NCBI RefSeq assembly: GCF_900119705.1
Contig: NZ_LT632322.1
Location: 62,001-126,000 of the forward strand
DNA length: 64,000 bases
Origin: Murdochiella vaginalis
GTDB taxonomy: Bacteria > Bacillota > Clostridia > Tissierellales > Peptoniphilaceae
Direction: 5' to 3'
A program made the translations under genes and the position numbers. Of this stretch, positions 35,298-45,267 are shown piece after piece (positions within the stretch are counted from its first letter, which is position 1; the number at the start of each line of letters is the position of its first letter). A model generated the notes under the pieces. It worked only from the letters and a program-made list of their open reading frames with translations, was not told the DNA's origin and did no database searches.

Positions 35298-36440
35298 TTA
35301 CGCGCGCTCCGCGCGCACTTGCTTTGTCAGGCGAAGCAGCGTGGACGTGACTTTTTCAAACTCTTCTTCCTTCATGTAGGCATGCATGGGGAGGCTTAAC
35401 ACACGCTGGCTGTGATCATGACATACGGGCAACGCTTCCGGTGCATATGCCAAGTCGGCAAACGCACGCTGTTTATGCATGGGAATGGGATAGTACACCA
35501 TCACCGGAACGCCCTGTTTTGGCATTTCTTCCAATAAATAGGCCCGCTCTTCCGGCGTTTTGGTCAAAATAGTATATTGCGCAAGCGACGTCGTACGTCC
35601 TTCCGGAATGATGGGCGTTTCAAACGTATCCTTCAACACTGCGTCATAGCGCTCCCGCAGCTCGTTCTTCTTTTTGATTTCTTCCTCCAACAGATCCAGC
35701 TTCACCAAGAGAATCGCCGCCTGTATGGTGTCCAGACGTGCATTGATGCCGATGCGCACGTTATCATACTTGGATGCGCCATGGCCATGGACGCGCAAAG
35801 AATGCATCAACTTATAAAGTTCCTCATCATCGGTAAAGATGGCTCCGCCGTCGCCGTAGCATCCTAAGGGCTTTGCCGGGAAAAAGGAGGTTGCCGACAC
35901 ATCACCGAAAGCGCAGCTCTGCTTGCCGTTATACGTGCCGCCGAACGCCTGCGCATCGTCGGTCAACAGGAACAAGTCGTACTTCTTCGCAATGGCTTCA
36001 ATGCGATCGTAATCGCAGGGCAAGCCAAACAAATCCACTGTCATGATGCCGCGAGGACGTAGTTTTCCTTCGGCAAGCGTCTTCTCAATCGCCTCTTCTA
36101 GCTTATCCGGATCCATCAGATAGGTTTCATCGGAATCAATAAAGATCGGTGTCGCGCCGGCCAAGCGAATCATTTCCGCCGAAGCAAAATACGTGAAACT
36201 GGAGACAAACACGGCTTCCTCCGGCTTCACGCCATAAGCAAGCAGCGGAAGATACAGGGCGCTGGTACCACTGGAACAAGTGAGACAGTACTTGCGTCCC
36301 ACATAGGCGGCAAGCCGTTCTTCCAATTCTTGTACTTGCGGACCCATAATAAAATGACGACCGTCTACCACATCGCGGATGGCCTGATCAATACGTTCTT
36401 TTGCGGCTTCATATTGCCGCCCCAAATCAATAAATTGCAT
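35298..36440 (-). CDS. UDP-2-acetamido-3-oxo-glucuronate aminotransferase, WbpE-like
   Basis: The 380-residue DegT-family PLP enzyme starts MQFIDLGRQYEAAKERID and has CSSGTSALYL, VDLFGLPCDYD, DDAQAFGG and the lysine in SFFPAKPLGCYGDGGA. This matches WbpE/WlbC, which aminates C3 of the UDP-3-keto-GlcNAcA made by WbpB. It is adjacent to WbpD- and WbpB-like genes in the same order of function, which strengthens the call. An AGGAGG lies 5 nt before the start, within the end of the WbpD-like gene region. Confidence 0.9.
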   Translation of the reverse strand: MQFIDLGRQYEAAKERIDQAIRDVVDGRHFIMGPQVQELEERLAAYVGRKYCLTCSSGTSALYLPLLAYGVKPEEAVFVSSFTYFASAEMIRLAGATPIFIDSDETYLMDPDKLEEAIEKTLAEGKLRPRGIMTVDLFGLPCDYDRIEAIAKKYDLFLLTDDAQAFGGTYNGKQSCAFGDVSATSFFPAKPLGCYGDGGAIFTDDEELYKLMHSLRVHGHGASKYDNVRIGINARLDTIQAAILLVKLDLLEEEIKKKNELRERYDAVLKDTFETPIIPEGRTTSLAQYTILTKTPEERAYLLEEMPKQGVPVMVYYPIPMHKQRAFADLAYAPEALPVCHDHSQRVLSLPMHAYMKEEEFEKVTSTLLRLTKQVRAERA

Positions 36441-36449
36441 GGATCCTCC

Positions 36450-37040
36450 TCATGCCTGTGTTTCTTTTAAGCCTTCGCCGTCCTTTTCCAGAACCCTTCC
36501 GCAGTCCGGGCAGCGGTATCTACCTTGTGCATCCAGATCCGTATCGTAGAAAATATGCCCGCACGTGCAGGCCCAGCCGATGTGCCTTGCCGGCACGCCG
36601 GCTACTAACGCATGGGCGGGAACGTCTTTTGTGACGACAGCGCCCGCGGCAACCATGGCCTGCGTATGGAGTGTATGGCCGCAAACCACTGTGCAATTTG
36701 CGCCCAGCGTAACGCCTTTTTCCAAATGCGTCGGATGGTAACCGACGCTTCCCTTCGGATACGCCGCCCGCGGATTCAAGTCATTCGTAAAAACGCAAGA
36801 GGGGCCGCAAAACACATCATCATCCAGGCGGAGCCCTTCATACAACGAGACATTGTTCTGCACTTTTACGCCATTGCCAATCCGTACACGGTTGCCAACG
36901 TTGACGTTCTGCCCGAAACTGCACCCTTTTCCGATGCGTGCGCCGGATTGAATATGACAAAAATGCCAAATCTTTGTTCCCTCGCCGATTTCAACGTCTT
37001 CGTCAATATAACTCGATTCATGAACAAAATAGTCGGGCAT
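36450..37040 (-). CDS. UDP-3-amino-sugar N-acetyltransferase, WbpD-like, with zinc-ribbon tail
   Basis: This 196-residue left-handed beta-helix protein has many hexapeptide repeats (IGEGTKIWHFCHIQSGARIG onward) and the WbpD-like VFTNDLNPRAAYP segment. It acetylates the C3 amine of UDP-GlcNAc3NA. Beyond the usual end it has a Cys4 element, CTCG (about 160-163) and CPDCG (about 180-184), that probably binds zinc; this tail is found in part of the family. The ATG at 37040 is preceded by AAGGAGAG. Confidence 0.9.
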   Translation of the reverse strand: MPDYFVHESSYIDEDVEIGEGTKIWHFCHIQSGARIGKGCSFGQNVNVGNRVRIGNGVKVQNNVSLYEGLRLDDDVFCGPSCVFTNDLNPRAAYPKGSVGYHPTHLEKGVTLGANCTVVCGHTLHTQAMVAAGAVVTKDVPAHALVAGVPARHIGWACTCGHIFYDTDLDAQGRYRCPDCGRVLEKDGEGLKETQA

Positions 37041-37118
37041 AGGCTCTCCTTCCCGCTGTTTCGTACTTTTCACGCTTCTTCCACAAAGATAGCAATGTTA
37101 AGTGCATGTTTCTTCTGA

Positions 37119-38243
37119 TCAGTCGGCTTCCACGATGGGCGCATGCGGATCGTATTCCAGCGATCCTTCGCCGAAGATCCCCTTCATATCCGTCGAAGCG
37201 AAATCCGTAAGGGGTAGCTTGACCGCCTCTCCTGTCTTTTGACTCTTATAAATGGCCAGCACGAGCTCCAGTGCCCGGCGACCCGCGTAGGCGTCCACAT
37301 ACGGTGCACGATCCTCCCGAATTGCCTCCATCATATCATGGAAAAGCAGCGTGTGTCCGTTACCGTAAATGTTTGATGTGGGTTCCTTCATTCCGACTAA
37401 ACCGTCATCTTCCGGACGATGATCGGCAAAGTCCCAGACCTCGATGTCCGTAGTGGATTTTCCTCCAACTTTCACGGTTCCCGTTTCTCCGAAGAGGAAG
37501 AGGGATTCCTCCAAGTTCTGCGGATATACATTGGTGGTGCCTTCAATGATACCGATGGCGCCATTTTTAAAGGTGACGATGGCAGTGCCCAGATCTTCGG
37601 CCTCCAAATAGTCGTGAAACTGCTGACGCGTGCGGCCGACGACTTCTACCACTTCATCGCCCAGCATCCAGCGCAACAGGTCAATGCCATGGATGCACTG
37701 ATTCATTAATGCGCCGCCGTCTTCTTCCCATGTACCGCGCCAGGGCGCCTGTTCATAGTAACCGCGATTGCGATTCCAGCGCACATGGATGGTGCCGTGT
37801 GACAGACGTCCAAAGCGGCCTTCGTCCATGGCATCACGAACATGTTGAATGGCTACATTGAAGCGGTTTTGATGACAAGCGGATACCTTAACATGTTTTT
37901 CTTCCGCCAAGGCGATAATGCGATCGGAGTCGGCAAGCGACATGGCCATCGGTTTTTCAATAATGACATGAATTCCGCGGCGAATGCATTCCAGCGCGAT
38001 TTCGGCATGATAGCCGCTTTCCGTCGCAATGGAGACCAGCTCAATTTCCGGATGTTCATCCAACATTTTTTTGTAATCCGTATAATGTGCCACGGTGGAC
38101 GGGTCCACTTCACCACGCGTTAAGAGCGCATCCATTTTCGCTCGTCGTACGTCGCACAAAGCAACAAAGTGCAGATGATTATTTTTGGCTGCATACACGT
38201 GATTGATGGCAATGCGTCCGCAACCGATTAAGGCGTAATTCAT
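37119..38243 (-). CDS. UDP-GlcNAcA 3-dehydrogenase, WbpB-like (Gfo/Idh/MocA)
   Basis: The 374-residue protein has an N-terminal Rossmann motif MNYALIGCGRIAINHV, the EKPMA motif (VIIEKPMAMSLAD) of the Gfo/Idh/MocA fold, and GGALMNQCIHGIDLLRWMLG. WbpB oxidises C3 of UDP-GlcNAcA and regenerates its bound NAD with 2-oxoglutarate. It overlaps the WbpI-like gene by 4 nt (ATGA) and is followed by WbpD- and WbpE-like genes. Confidence 0.9.
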   Translation of the reverse strand: MNYALIGCGRIAINHVYAAKNNHLHFVALCDVRRAKMDALLTRGEVDPSTVAHYTDYKKMLDEHPEIELVSIATESGYHAEIALECIRRGIHVIIEKPMAMSLADSDRIIALAEEKHVKVSACHQNRFNVAIQHVRDAMDEGRFGRLSHGTIHVRWNRNRGYYEQAPWRGTWEEDGGALMNQCIHGIDLLRWMLGDEVVEVVGRTRQQFHDYLEAEDLGTAIVTFKNGAIGIIEGTTNVYPQNLEESLFLFGETGTVKVGGKSTTDIEVWDFADHRPEDDGLVGMKEPTSNIYGNGHTLLFHDMMEAIREDRAPYVDAYAGRRALELVLAIYKSQKTGEAVKLPLTDFASTDMKGIFGEGSLEYDPHAPIVEAD

Positions 38244-39337
38244 TTGCTTCCTCCCCTGTTCGATAGAATTTCTACAATGCGATCGCCCGCATCTCCTTGC
38301 CCGTAGTAAGGATAGTACGCATCCTCATCAATGCTCGTTTCCAATGCTTTCCGGACAATGTCGGCGGCAATCGGTCGTGAAAGAATGTTCAAGTTTCCAC
38401 GCAGGGTTTCCACCCATTCCGTCTGTTCTCGTACGGTAACACAGGGGGTGTGCAAGATGTAGGCCTCTTTCTGCAAACCGCCGGAATCCGTAACAACCTT
38501 GTCAGCATACTTTGTGAAAAATAGCATTTCCAAATACCCTACAGGTTCCACCAGCACGGTATTGCGAAAGCCTTCCTCTTCGCTCAGTTTCACGGCCATT
38601 TCTCGTACTCGCGGATGTGCCGGAAAGAGAACCGGTACCGGAAAATCTTCAAAAGCTTTTAGGATTTCTCGCAATTTTTCCGGCGTATCCGTATTTTCTG
38701 CGCGATGAATGGTGGCGAGAATCCAATGTTCTATTCCTGCAAGGGAGCCTCGAATCACGCGCAGGGAAGAAAAGACATCCTTTGTGTTTTGTTTTTCCAT
38801 GGAAGAGGTGTAAAACAAAACCGCATCGCACATCACATCCCCGACTTGAAAAACTCCCTCCGTCAAGCCTTCCCGGGCTAGGTTGTCTACGGCTGTTTGG
38901 GTAGGAGCAAACAAAAGTGTCGAGAGGTGATCGGTTACTACGCGATTTTGTTCTTCCGGCATGGAACGATTGAAGGAGCGTAAACCGGCCTCCACGTGAT
39001 ATACCGGCACCAATTGCTTCGAAGCGGCTAACGCCGCAGCGAGGGTGGAGTTGGTGTCTCCATAAACCAACATCGCATCAGGCTTTTCTTTAAAAATAAG
39101 ATCTTCAATTCCCGTCAGCATCGCGGCGGTTTGGTGCGCATGGCTTCCGCTGCCTACGCCAAGATTGTAATCCGGCTTCGGAATCGAAAGCTCCGTAAAA
39201 AAAACATCCGACATATTGGCATCATAATGCTGCCCCGTATGCACCAGAATCTCTTGCTGTTGTTGACGAATTTTGCGGGACACGACAGCCGCTTTGATAA
39301 ATTGCGGACGGGCCCCCACTACGGTCATGATCTTCAT
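38240..39337 (-). CDS. UDP-GlcNAc(3NAc)A 2-epimerase, WbpI-like
   Basis: The 365-residue protein is a GT-B fold non-hydrolysing epimerase of the WecB/WbpI family. It has VGARPQFIKAA, HTGQHYDANMSDVFF, YGDTNSTLA, HVEAGLRSFN and VTDSGGLQKEA. In the context of WbpA/B/D/E it most likely epimerises UDP-GlcNAc(3NAc)A to UDP-ManNAc(3NAc)A; a simple UDP-GlcNAc 2-epimerase remains possible. The ATG at 39337 follows GGAGG. A TATAAT at 39371-39376 on the same strand, inside the end of the flippase gene, could be an internal -10, but no good -35 accompanies it. Confidence 0.88.
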   Translation of the reverse strand: MKIMTVVGARPQFIKAAVVSRKIRQQQQEILVHTGQHYDANMSDVFFTELSIPKPDYNLGVGSGSHAHQTAAMLTGIEDLIFKEKPDAMLVYGDTNSTLAAALAASKQLVPVYHVEAGLRSFNRSMPEEQNRVVTDHLSTLLFAPTQTAVDNLAREGLTEGVFQVGDVMCDAVLFYTSSMEKQNTKDVFSSLRVIRGSLAGIEHWILATIHRAENTDTPEKLREILKAFEDFPVPVLFPAHPRVREMAVKLSEEEGFRNTVLVEPVGYLEMLFFTKYADKVVTDSGGLQKEAYILHTPCVTVREQTEWVETLRGNLNILSRPIAADIVRKALETSIDEDAYYPYYGQGDAGDRIVEILSNRGGSK

Positions 39338-39377
39338 ATGTTCCTCCATCCGACCACTCTTGTTGTCTTATTATACC

Positions 39378-40703
39378 TTATTCCATCGTATTCGTTCCGG
39401 AGGGACGCCGAAAGATATAATACGCAACGTATGCGGTGCTCAATACACCGGATATAATGTAGATCGCTGTTGTGGCATAGGCGGCACCAATCGATCCATA
39501 TTGTTTAATCCAAAAGTAATCCAATAGCACATTCAACAAGCCGGATATGACTGCCACAACACTATTCACTTTCAGTCGATGCAACATGACTAAAACATTG
39601 CCGGACAAGATGCGAAACGTCCCAGAAAAGAAAAAGCCGACCGACAAAACCCTAAAAATCGGAATGGCATTGGTATAGCCGGGAAATAAAATAGCAAAAA
39701 TCCAAGGTGCAAAGAAATAAAGGCCAAGACTGATCAAGCCATTCACCCCAGCCATAATGCCATACAACCTGGTCACATTCTTCTTAAGCCAAGGAATATC
39801 TTCGTGATGGCTTGCCACATAGGGATAGACGTACGTAATAATGGCGGAAGGAACAAACGTCATCGCAAAGGGAATCAGTGTCGCCGTGTGATAATCTGCC
39901 AATACGGTAGAGTCGGCAATAATGGAACCGATGAGCCAGCCGTCAATGATGTAAAGCAGACTGGATACGCTGTTATTAAAAAGCGAAACGAGCCCGATGG
40001 AAAAAAATTCTTTCTTCTCCGCCTTTGTTAACGGTGACAGAGAAATGTCATTCTTCCCCATTGTTCGCTCTTTACGCAGCGGAAGAAAGTCATGCTGAAG
40101 GAACGACGGTCGCGTTAAAGCAATGGTAACGAATATAACTCCAAGATACCCCAGATAGCGGAGCAAAATTAAAATCGGCAGTCGATTCGTTAATGCGCCG
40201 ATAATTAACATCAAGGAATTTGCGACGGCAATTCCCGTATTTAAATACGAAAACTGTTTATTACGAAGGTGAATGCGAAAATAAATCTGAATGGTTTCCA
40301 CCGTAAAATAAAATAGCGGCATACACGATAAAAGAAGCAGCACATTTTTTGCTCCAGGAATGGGAAACGAAAAAAACATGCAAAAAGCTAGAATCGCAAA
40401 AAATAGGCCAAAATTGACAGCCATCCCGAAACGATAACTAAACCGTGTAAATTGCTCCTGCTTTTCTATATCATTCAGATTTTCACTGCCTAACTGAATT
40501 AGAGCGGATGAGGCGCCAAATCCGCTAAAAATTAGAAATGTGCTCAAAATGTTCATTGCATAAGAATAAATGCCGTACACCTCTTTGGAAAGAAAGTTGA
40601 CGACAATAATTCCACTGCAAGAGACAATAATTTTATTTAATACTTCGGAGGAGAAAATGTGTAAAAACCCCGTTGATGCTAATTTTTTAAGGATTTCACG
40701 CAT
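39378..40703 (-). CDS. Polysaccharide flippase, Wzx type
   Basis: This 441-residue protein has about twelve to fourteen membrane helices and the MATE/Wzx-like start ILKKLASTGFLHIFSSEVLNKII. Internal segments such as YIVYPYVAS-type and GLLNVLLDYFWIKQYGSIGAAYAT are typical of oligosaccharide flippases. It would move undecaprenyl-diphosphate-linked repeat units to the outer face of the membrane. It overlaps the polymerase gene end by 8 nt. Its base composition is visibly richer in A+T than the housekeeping genes. Confidence 0.85.
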   Translation of the reverse strand: MREILKKLASTGFLHIFSSEVLNKIIVSCSGIIVVNFLSKEVYGIYSYAMNILSTFLIFSGFGASSALIQLGSENLNDIEKQEQFTRFSYRFGMAVNFGLFFAILAFCMFFSFPIPGAKNVLLLLSCMPLFYFTVETIQIYFRIHLRNKQFSYLNTGIAVANSLMLIIGALTNRLPILILLRYLGYLGVIFVTIALTRPSFLQHDFLPLRKERTMGKNDISLSPLTKAEKKEFFSIGLVSLFNNSVSSLLYIIDGWLIGSIIADSTVLADYHTATLIPFAMTFVPSAIITYVYPYVASHHEDIPWLKKNVTRLYGIMAGVNGLISLGLYFFAPWIFAILFPGYTNAIPIFRVLSVGFFFSGTFRILSGNVLVMLHRLKVNSVVAVISGLLNVLLDYFWIKQYGSIGAAYATTAIYIISGVLSTAYVAYYIFRRPSGTNTME

Positions 40704-42063
40704 TCTCTTTTTTCCTTCCTATTACATCATCTCTTGCAATAGGAGGCGCCATCGAAGCAAAAAAGGCGATCCATGTAAGAGGAGATGCGAAAGGATGATA
40801 GGAAGAAAAGAAGAACAGATATAAGGCATAACATCCTAAAAATGACAACACGGTAACGCTCTCCATCGTCAACCTGGAAAAACGTTTCATGCTCCTCAAT
40901 GATTTTTTTGCCGCATCGACCATTAATAGCACATAGCCGGCCATGCCCAAAACGCCCGTAGAGTACCATATCTGTAAAGGTGCGTTATGTAGCAACATCT
41001 TTCGATAGCCGTATTCCCTCACGAATACTCGTTCATCTAAATGACCAAAGACAGACATTTTTTTCATTCCGGCTTGCCAAATCCGCATTCTCCCGGAACT
41101 CACATCCTGATTGTCTCCCGCGCCTTTCATGCTCTTTTGGAGGAGCAGGGCCAGCGACTCCTCAAAGGTAATCTCTTTACCTTCCTGGCGTTGCAATTGC
41201 TCTTTATAAGCGGGATTAATTAAGGGATAAATGGTATGTGCCGCAAGGGGCGTGCCATAGGAAAGAACAAGATATAATGCCAGATAGCACAGCACGTTGC
41301 CGGCAACAAACTTGGAAATCTTTCCCGACACCACTTCTTTGTGGACCGATAAATACGCGAGAAGAAGAGCATACACCCAAAACATCATCACCATGCCCGT
41401 CCGGGAACGCGAAAAAAAGATCAAGGTTGTAGCGACAATGGAAAAAAGCAAATGCCGCCCTTTTTTCTTTACATCTTCAATACGATATAAATAAAAATTG
41501 CTAACAATCGCCATGACGCAAATCATCGCCAAGTCATTCGGATCGGTATAGATTCCGCCATACTGGCTTTCCGTTAAAGGGGACAAGAGGAGGGAAATGA
41601 AAACAACGGCGACAAAAAAGTGGCACAAGGTAATGCAATATCGCTTCAGCCACAAGTGAAAGACATCGTGCTTTAAAACGCCTCTTGCAAAAGGATAGAG
41701 AAGCAGCCATACAAGGGATAATAAGAAATACGCCTTTCCTCGAACTACAATGGCTGTAGCAAGACTTCCTATTCCCATAAGATAAAAAGCGATGGTCCAA
41801 AAATCATTGTGCAACATCGGGACGGGATGCGAGTCACAAAACAGAATCAGATCAAAAAGAAAAACCGCGCCACAGACAAGTAACCGGAGACCAAAGGAAA
41901 AGTTGTAGAAATTAGCCCACACAGTATAAAAAAGCAGCATAAAATAAAAACTAATGTCTAAAAGTTTTTCCCGTTTTTCTATCAGTATATTTGGAATATG
42001 CTTAGCAATATACTGTTGCAGTTTTTGATTTTGTGTTTCGTGAAACTGAATGAAGCGATTCAC
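40696..42063 (-). CDS. Probable polysaccharide polymerase, Wzy type
   Basis: The 455-residue protein has ten or more membrane helices and a large outer loop (about 285-350, with GKEITFEESLALLL). The layout is that of the O-antigen polymerase/ligase superfamily. Sequence conservation in this group is poor, so the call rests on topology and on its place next to Wzx and the glycosyltransferases. AAGGAG lies 14 nt before the ATG. A+T-rich like its neighbours. Confidence 0.75.
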   Translation of the reverse strand: MNRFIQFHETQNQKLQQYIAKHIPNILIEKREKLLDISFYFMLLFYTVWANFYNFSFGLRLLVCGAVFLFDLILFCDSHPVPMLHNDFWTIAFYLMGIGSLATAIVVRGKAYFLLSLVWLLLYPFARGVLKHDVFHLWLKRYCITLCHFFVAVVFISLLLSPLTESQYGGIYTDPNDLAMICVMAIVSNFYLYRIEDVKKKGRHLLFSIVATTLIFFSRSRTGMVMMFWVYALLLAYLSVHKEVVSGKISKFVAGNVLCYLALYLVLSYGTPLAAHTIYPLINPAYKEQLQRQEGKEITFEESLALLLQKSMKGAGDNQDVSSGRMRIWQAGMKKMSVFGHLDERVFVREYGYRKMLLHNAPLQIWYSTGVLGMAGYVLLMVDAAKKSLRSMKRFSRLTMESVTVLSFLGCYALYLFFFSSYHPFASPLTWIAFFASMAPPIARDDVIGRKKENA

Positions 42064-42120
42064 ACATATCTCCTTACTACTTTTCCATCCAAAGTATTGT
42101 CGAACACCATGGGGTTGCTC

Positions 42121-43332
42121 TCACTGCTTTTGGACCATGGTATAAAAGTCGCGATAATTCTTCTCAGCGCTACAGTTCCTCTCCCAACTTTCGCGGGCAT
42201 TTCTACACATTGTGTTGCGCTCTTCATCCGATTGCGCCATTATTTCCCGGACGGCATCGGCCAGTTGAGATGGTTTAAAATCCTTAGGCAAAAGGATTCC
42301 ATTCAAACCGGGAAAGACAATCTCCCCGGTTCCGCCCACTTTGGTTGCGATGACCGGGATGCCGAAAGAAAGAGCCTCCATGATGGAAAGCGGCACGCCT
42401 TCTGTCTCACTGACATTAATAAAACCATCAACATGATGTTTCCGGTAATACTGTAAAACCTCATCGTTTGGCACATGCCCCTTAAATATATACTGCACGG
42501 GCGTTTGCGACAAGAAGTCTTTTGCTTGCTTTTGCAATGTCTCCATCAACGGGCCGTCACCAAAATGAACCCATTCAACGGGTTTTCCAAGTTTCGATAA
42601 CGCGGCAATAAGAAGGTGAATTCGCTTTAAGGGAATCATATTCGAGCAGGAAATGAGTCGAAACGGTTCGCCTTCTCCTCCGGGAGGCGTCATGCCATTC
42701 TCCAATGTGCCCAAACGGTGCAGGGAAATTTTACGTTTATCGATGCTATCCGGATAGGTTTGCTCGAGGTAGTGTACTCCATCTGCGCTGATAGGGCAAA
42801 TTGCATCCATCGAACGGAAAATAAAATCGCGAAAAGGAAGATATTTTCCCGGATAACGATATTCATAAATGTCATAGCCATGGCATCGCGTTAAAATACG
42901 CATATTCGGCACTTTGCGTTTGACCAGTGCACAGACCATTGCCTGGGTTACCATCCAATACGAGTACATGATGGTATCCTCTCGCAATAGATTTTCATGC
43001 TTCATCCATCGATATATTTCACGGTAGCATCGTTTCGCATAGGCATAGTAGCTAAGCATCACGCCGAAATTATGAAGAGAAAGTTTATGATGTGTTTTCA
43101 TCCAGTCCATTTCTCGCCAAACAAGTGGATCTACCAGGCCACGCAGCGCCCATGCGACCATACTGAAGATATTACGTTTTTCAGCAATCCGTACACCGCG
43201 ATGGCAGCTTTGGTTCTCCTCTTTTGAGGGATGTAAGGCCAAATAAATCAGATCCTTTGGAGCGTATAGATCCTCTGAAATTAAAAACGGTTCCCCTCCG
43301 AAAGGGTATCCCGCCGTTAACGTTACAATCAT
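42121..43332 (-). CDS. Glycosyltransferase family 4
   Basis: This 403-residue GT-B enzyme starts MIVTLTAGYPFGGEPFLISE and has a C-terminal donor site with SCSNMIPLKRIHLLI, HFGDGPLMETL and the EX7E motif in SETEGVPLSIMEALSFGIPV. It presumably adds one sugar of the polysaccharide repeat. The ATG at 43332 is preferred over one two codons upstream because it has AAGAGG at the right distance. Linkage and donor are unknown. Confidence 0.85.
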   Translation of the reverse strand: MIVTLTAGYPFGGEPFLISEDLYAPKDLIYLALHPSKEENQSCHRGVRIAEKRNIFSMVAWALRGLVDPLVWREMDWMKTHHKLSLHNFGVMLSYYAYAKRCYREIYRWMKHENLLREDTIMYSYWMVTQAMVCALVKRKVPNMRILTRCHGYDIYEYRYPGKYLPFRDFIFRSMDAICPISADGVHYLEQTYPDSIDKRKISLHRLGTLENGMTPPGGEGEPFRLISCSNMIPLKRIHLLIAALSKLGKPVEWVHFGDGPLMETLQKQAKDFLSQTPVQYIFKGHVPNDEVLQYYRKHHVDGFINVSETEGVPLSIMEALSFGIPVIATKVGGTGEIVFPGLNGILLPKDFKPSQLADAVREIMAQSDEERNTMCRNARESWERNCSAEKNYRDFYTMVQKQ

Positions 43333-43354
43333 ATTCATCCTCTTGTTTTACTTC

Positions 43355-45073
43355 TTAATCTAAATAATTCTTGTAATAGGAGATGATCGAAAGGGCTAAT
43401 CCGCGATCGACAAAATGGGCACCCCGTTCAAATAGTTCGCGCACAATGCTTTGCATCTCCTCGCCCCGTACCGCCGAAATGGAATCGCGATAATACCGAA
43501 TGAGTTCCTCTCGGATTTTTTCTTGTGTCTCCCACCAGTAATCCAAAGGGTTCATGTTATTAACTGTCGGCGTTCCTTTTCTTTTGGCCTTTATCACAGA
43601 AAACGCCGTATGAATTTTTCGTTCTAGGACGTGCCACGGATAAAATTCACGGGATAAAGGCAAACCGGTTCCGGAATGCGGATACTTTACACTTTCCGGA
43701 AATTCCCGTTTCAACCAACGCATCTGTATTTTATCATGAACACGTTGCTTCCAAGAAATGTCAAACAACTCGCGCAAAAAAGCGTTGTCTACCAATGGCA
43801 TTAAAGGCTCTGTGTAGTACTGCCGAATAAAATTGGTCGAAGCGGCCGCTAAAAAGCCGCGTGTAACAAACCAGAACCGATCATTGGTGGCAAAGCGACC
43901 GATATCTGCATTTCCCTTCGTCGGCATATATGGGAAATGTCTGGATAATCGAAAACGTTCTATTTTGACCTGCGGAACCTGCTCTCCATTTTCCGTCAGC
44001 ATGGAACCTTCGTGAATATCGCCCGCGATACCCGTCCATTCCACACCATATTGTGAAGATGCCAGCTTCTCCAGCATCTGTTTTCCCCCGGTTATCCCAA
44101 AATAATAGCTGACCCCGTTATTCATCAACATCAATGTGTCCACTTCGGTCAGAAACTGCGGAGAATCCAGTGCCATGAAATGCCAGGGCGTATTCGCATC
44201 CTGTGCGATGCGTTTGGCAATCGTGTGATCGCGGCTCCCTATCTGTGCATATGTCAACGTCTCAAATGACTTCGGGGCGAGATGTTGCAAAGCAAAATAG
44301 ATGATCCTCGTATCCGCTCCACCACTTAAATCGACTAAACCCGTATACCCGTACCGTTGATTCCAAAATACGCCATCCTCCAAGGTCGACATAAACGCTT
44401 CGTGAAGGGAGGTGATCGCCGCTTCGATATTTTTATCCGGAAGATTCTTTTCTGCAAACGTGATATACGACTTTGTCTCGGCGTAAGCAGCGCGTAAGCT
44501 TAAATAGTCGCCGGGGTAAAGACGTCGAACGCCTTGCACACCCGTATGCGTATCGGTGAAATAGCCAAAATTGAGGAAATTTTTAAGCCCCTGTTCATCG
44601 GGAACACGAGGAATTCCAAGACGTTTCATGGTATCGGTGACAAAGTTCATTTGAGAGCCGACAATAACACGTTGCTTTTCGGCATCCAGCCAATAAAAAA
44701 CAGCACGATCCCCCGTTGGAGAGGTGTAAATCGTCCATTCTTTCGCTTCTCGATCCCAGATCGCGCCGGAAAAAGAACCGCAGAAGCGCTTAAAGAACAG
44801 AGGATCCGTCTTTCGCTGATCACGAATCCATCCGCCCAGTCCTTCCGGATGTTCCAAGATGCCCAAATGATGTGCATTCGTTATAATCCCGTCCGTAATG
44901 ACAAGGATATCCGCATCTTCAAAAAACACTTTGTGTTCGCCAAAACGATCCAACACATCGCGGGAAACGGTCCAACCGTCTACTATGGCATCATCATGTA
45001 GAAGAGACGTTCTTGCGATTTTGCGAAACGCAGTGGATGCATTTTTTTCATTTGTTATAAAAAAACCCGGCAT
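43355..45073 (-). CDS. Asparagine-synthase-like protein lacking the glutaminase cysteine
   Basis: The 572-residue protein has an N-terminal Ntn/GATase-like domain (1-200; GSFSGAIWDREAKEW, SPTGDRAVFYW) and a C-terminal AsnB synthetase-type domain with the PPi loop SGGADTR (250-256). AsnB enzymes start Met-Cys-Gly, the Cys being the glutaminase nucleophile; here it is Met-Pro-Gly. It may use free ammonia to amidate a uronic acid of the polymer, as AsnB-like proteins in other O-antigen loci are thought to do; that is inference. The ATG at 45073 fits family N-termini; a 33-codon longer frame does not. Confidence 0.8.
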   Translation of the reverse strand: MPGFFITNEKNASTAFRKIARTSLLHDDAIVDGWTVSRDVLDRFGEHKVFFEDADILVITDGIITNAHHLGILEHPEGLGGWIRDQRKTDPLFFKRFCGSFSGAIWDREAKEWTIYTSPTGDRAVFYWLDAEKQRVIVGSQMNFVTDTMKRLGIPRVPDEQGLKNFLNFGYFTDTHTGVQGVRRLYPGDYLSLRAAYAETKSYITFAEKNLPDKNIEAAITSLHEAFMSTLEDGVFWNQRYGYTGLVDLSGGADTRIIYFALQHLAPKSFETLTYAQIGSRDHTIAKRIAQDANTPWHFMALDSPQFLTEVDTLMLMNNGVSYYFGITGGKQMLEKLASSQYGVEWTGIAGDIHEGSMLTENGEQVPQVKIERFRLSRHFPYMPTKGNADIGRFATNDRFWFVTRGFLAAASTNFIRQYYTEPLMPLVDNAFLRELFDISWKQRVHDKIQMRWLKREFPESVKYPHSGTGLPLSREFYPWHVLERKIHTAFSVIKAKRKGTPTVNNMNPLDYWWETQEKIREELIRYYRDSISAVRGEEMQSIVRELFERGAHFVDRGLALSIISYYKNYLD

Positions 45074-45267
45074 TCTGTTCTTTCTCCCATTTTCCTTGCT
45101 GTGTGTAGTAGTACAGTTCCACGGGATATGGCTAAGCCGTATATACACCTGACACATCCGAATGTCCAGCATAAAATTTCACATTATAGATTCGCCGTGT
45201 CTTTGTTATAGATGCGTTATATCTTTGTTTCCCTAGCAACTTTTATGTATGATCCATCAAGCAAACT

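Noticed and set aside
45074-45172. Longer N-terminus of the AsnB-like protein containing a Met-Cys
   Set aside because: The 33 extra codons have no family similarity and no ribosome-binding site. The Met-Cys at residues 6-7 of that extension is followed by Gln-Val, not Gly-Ile.
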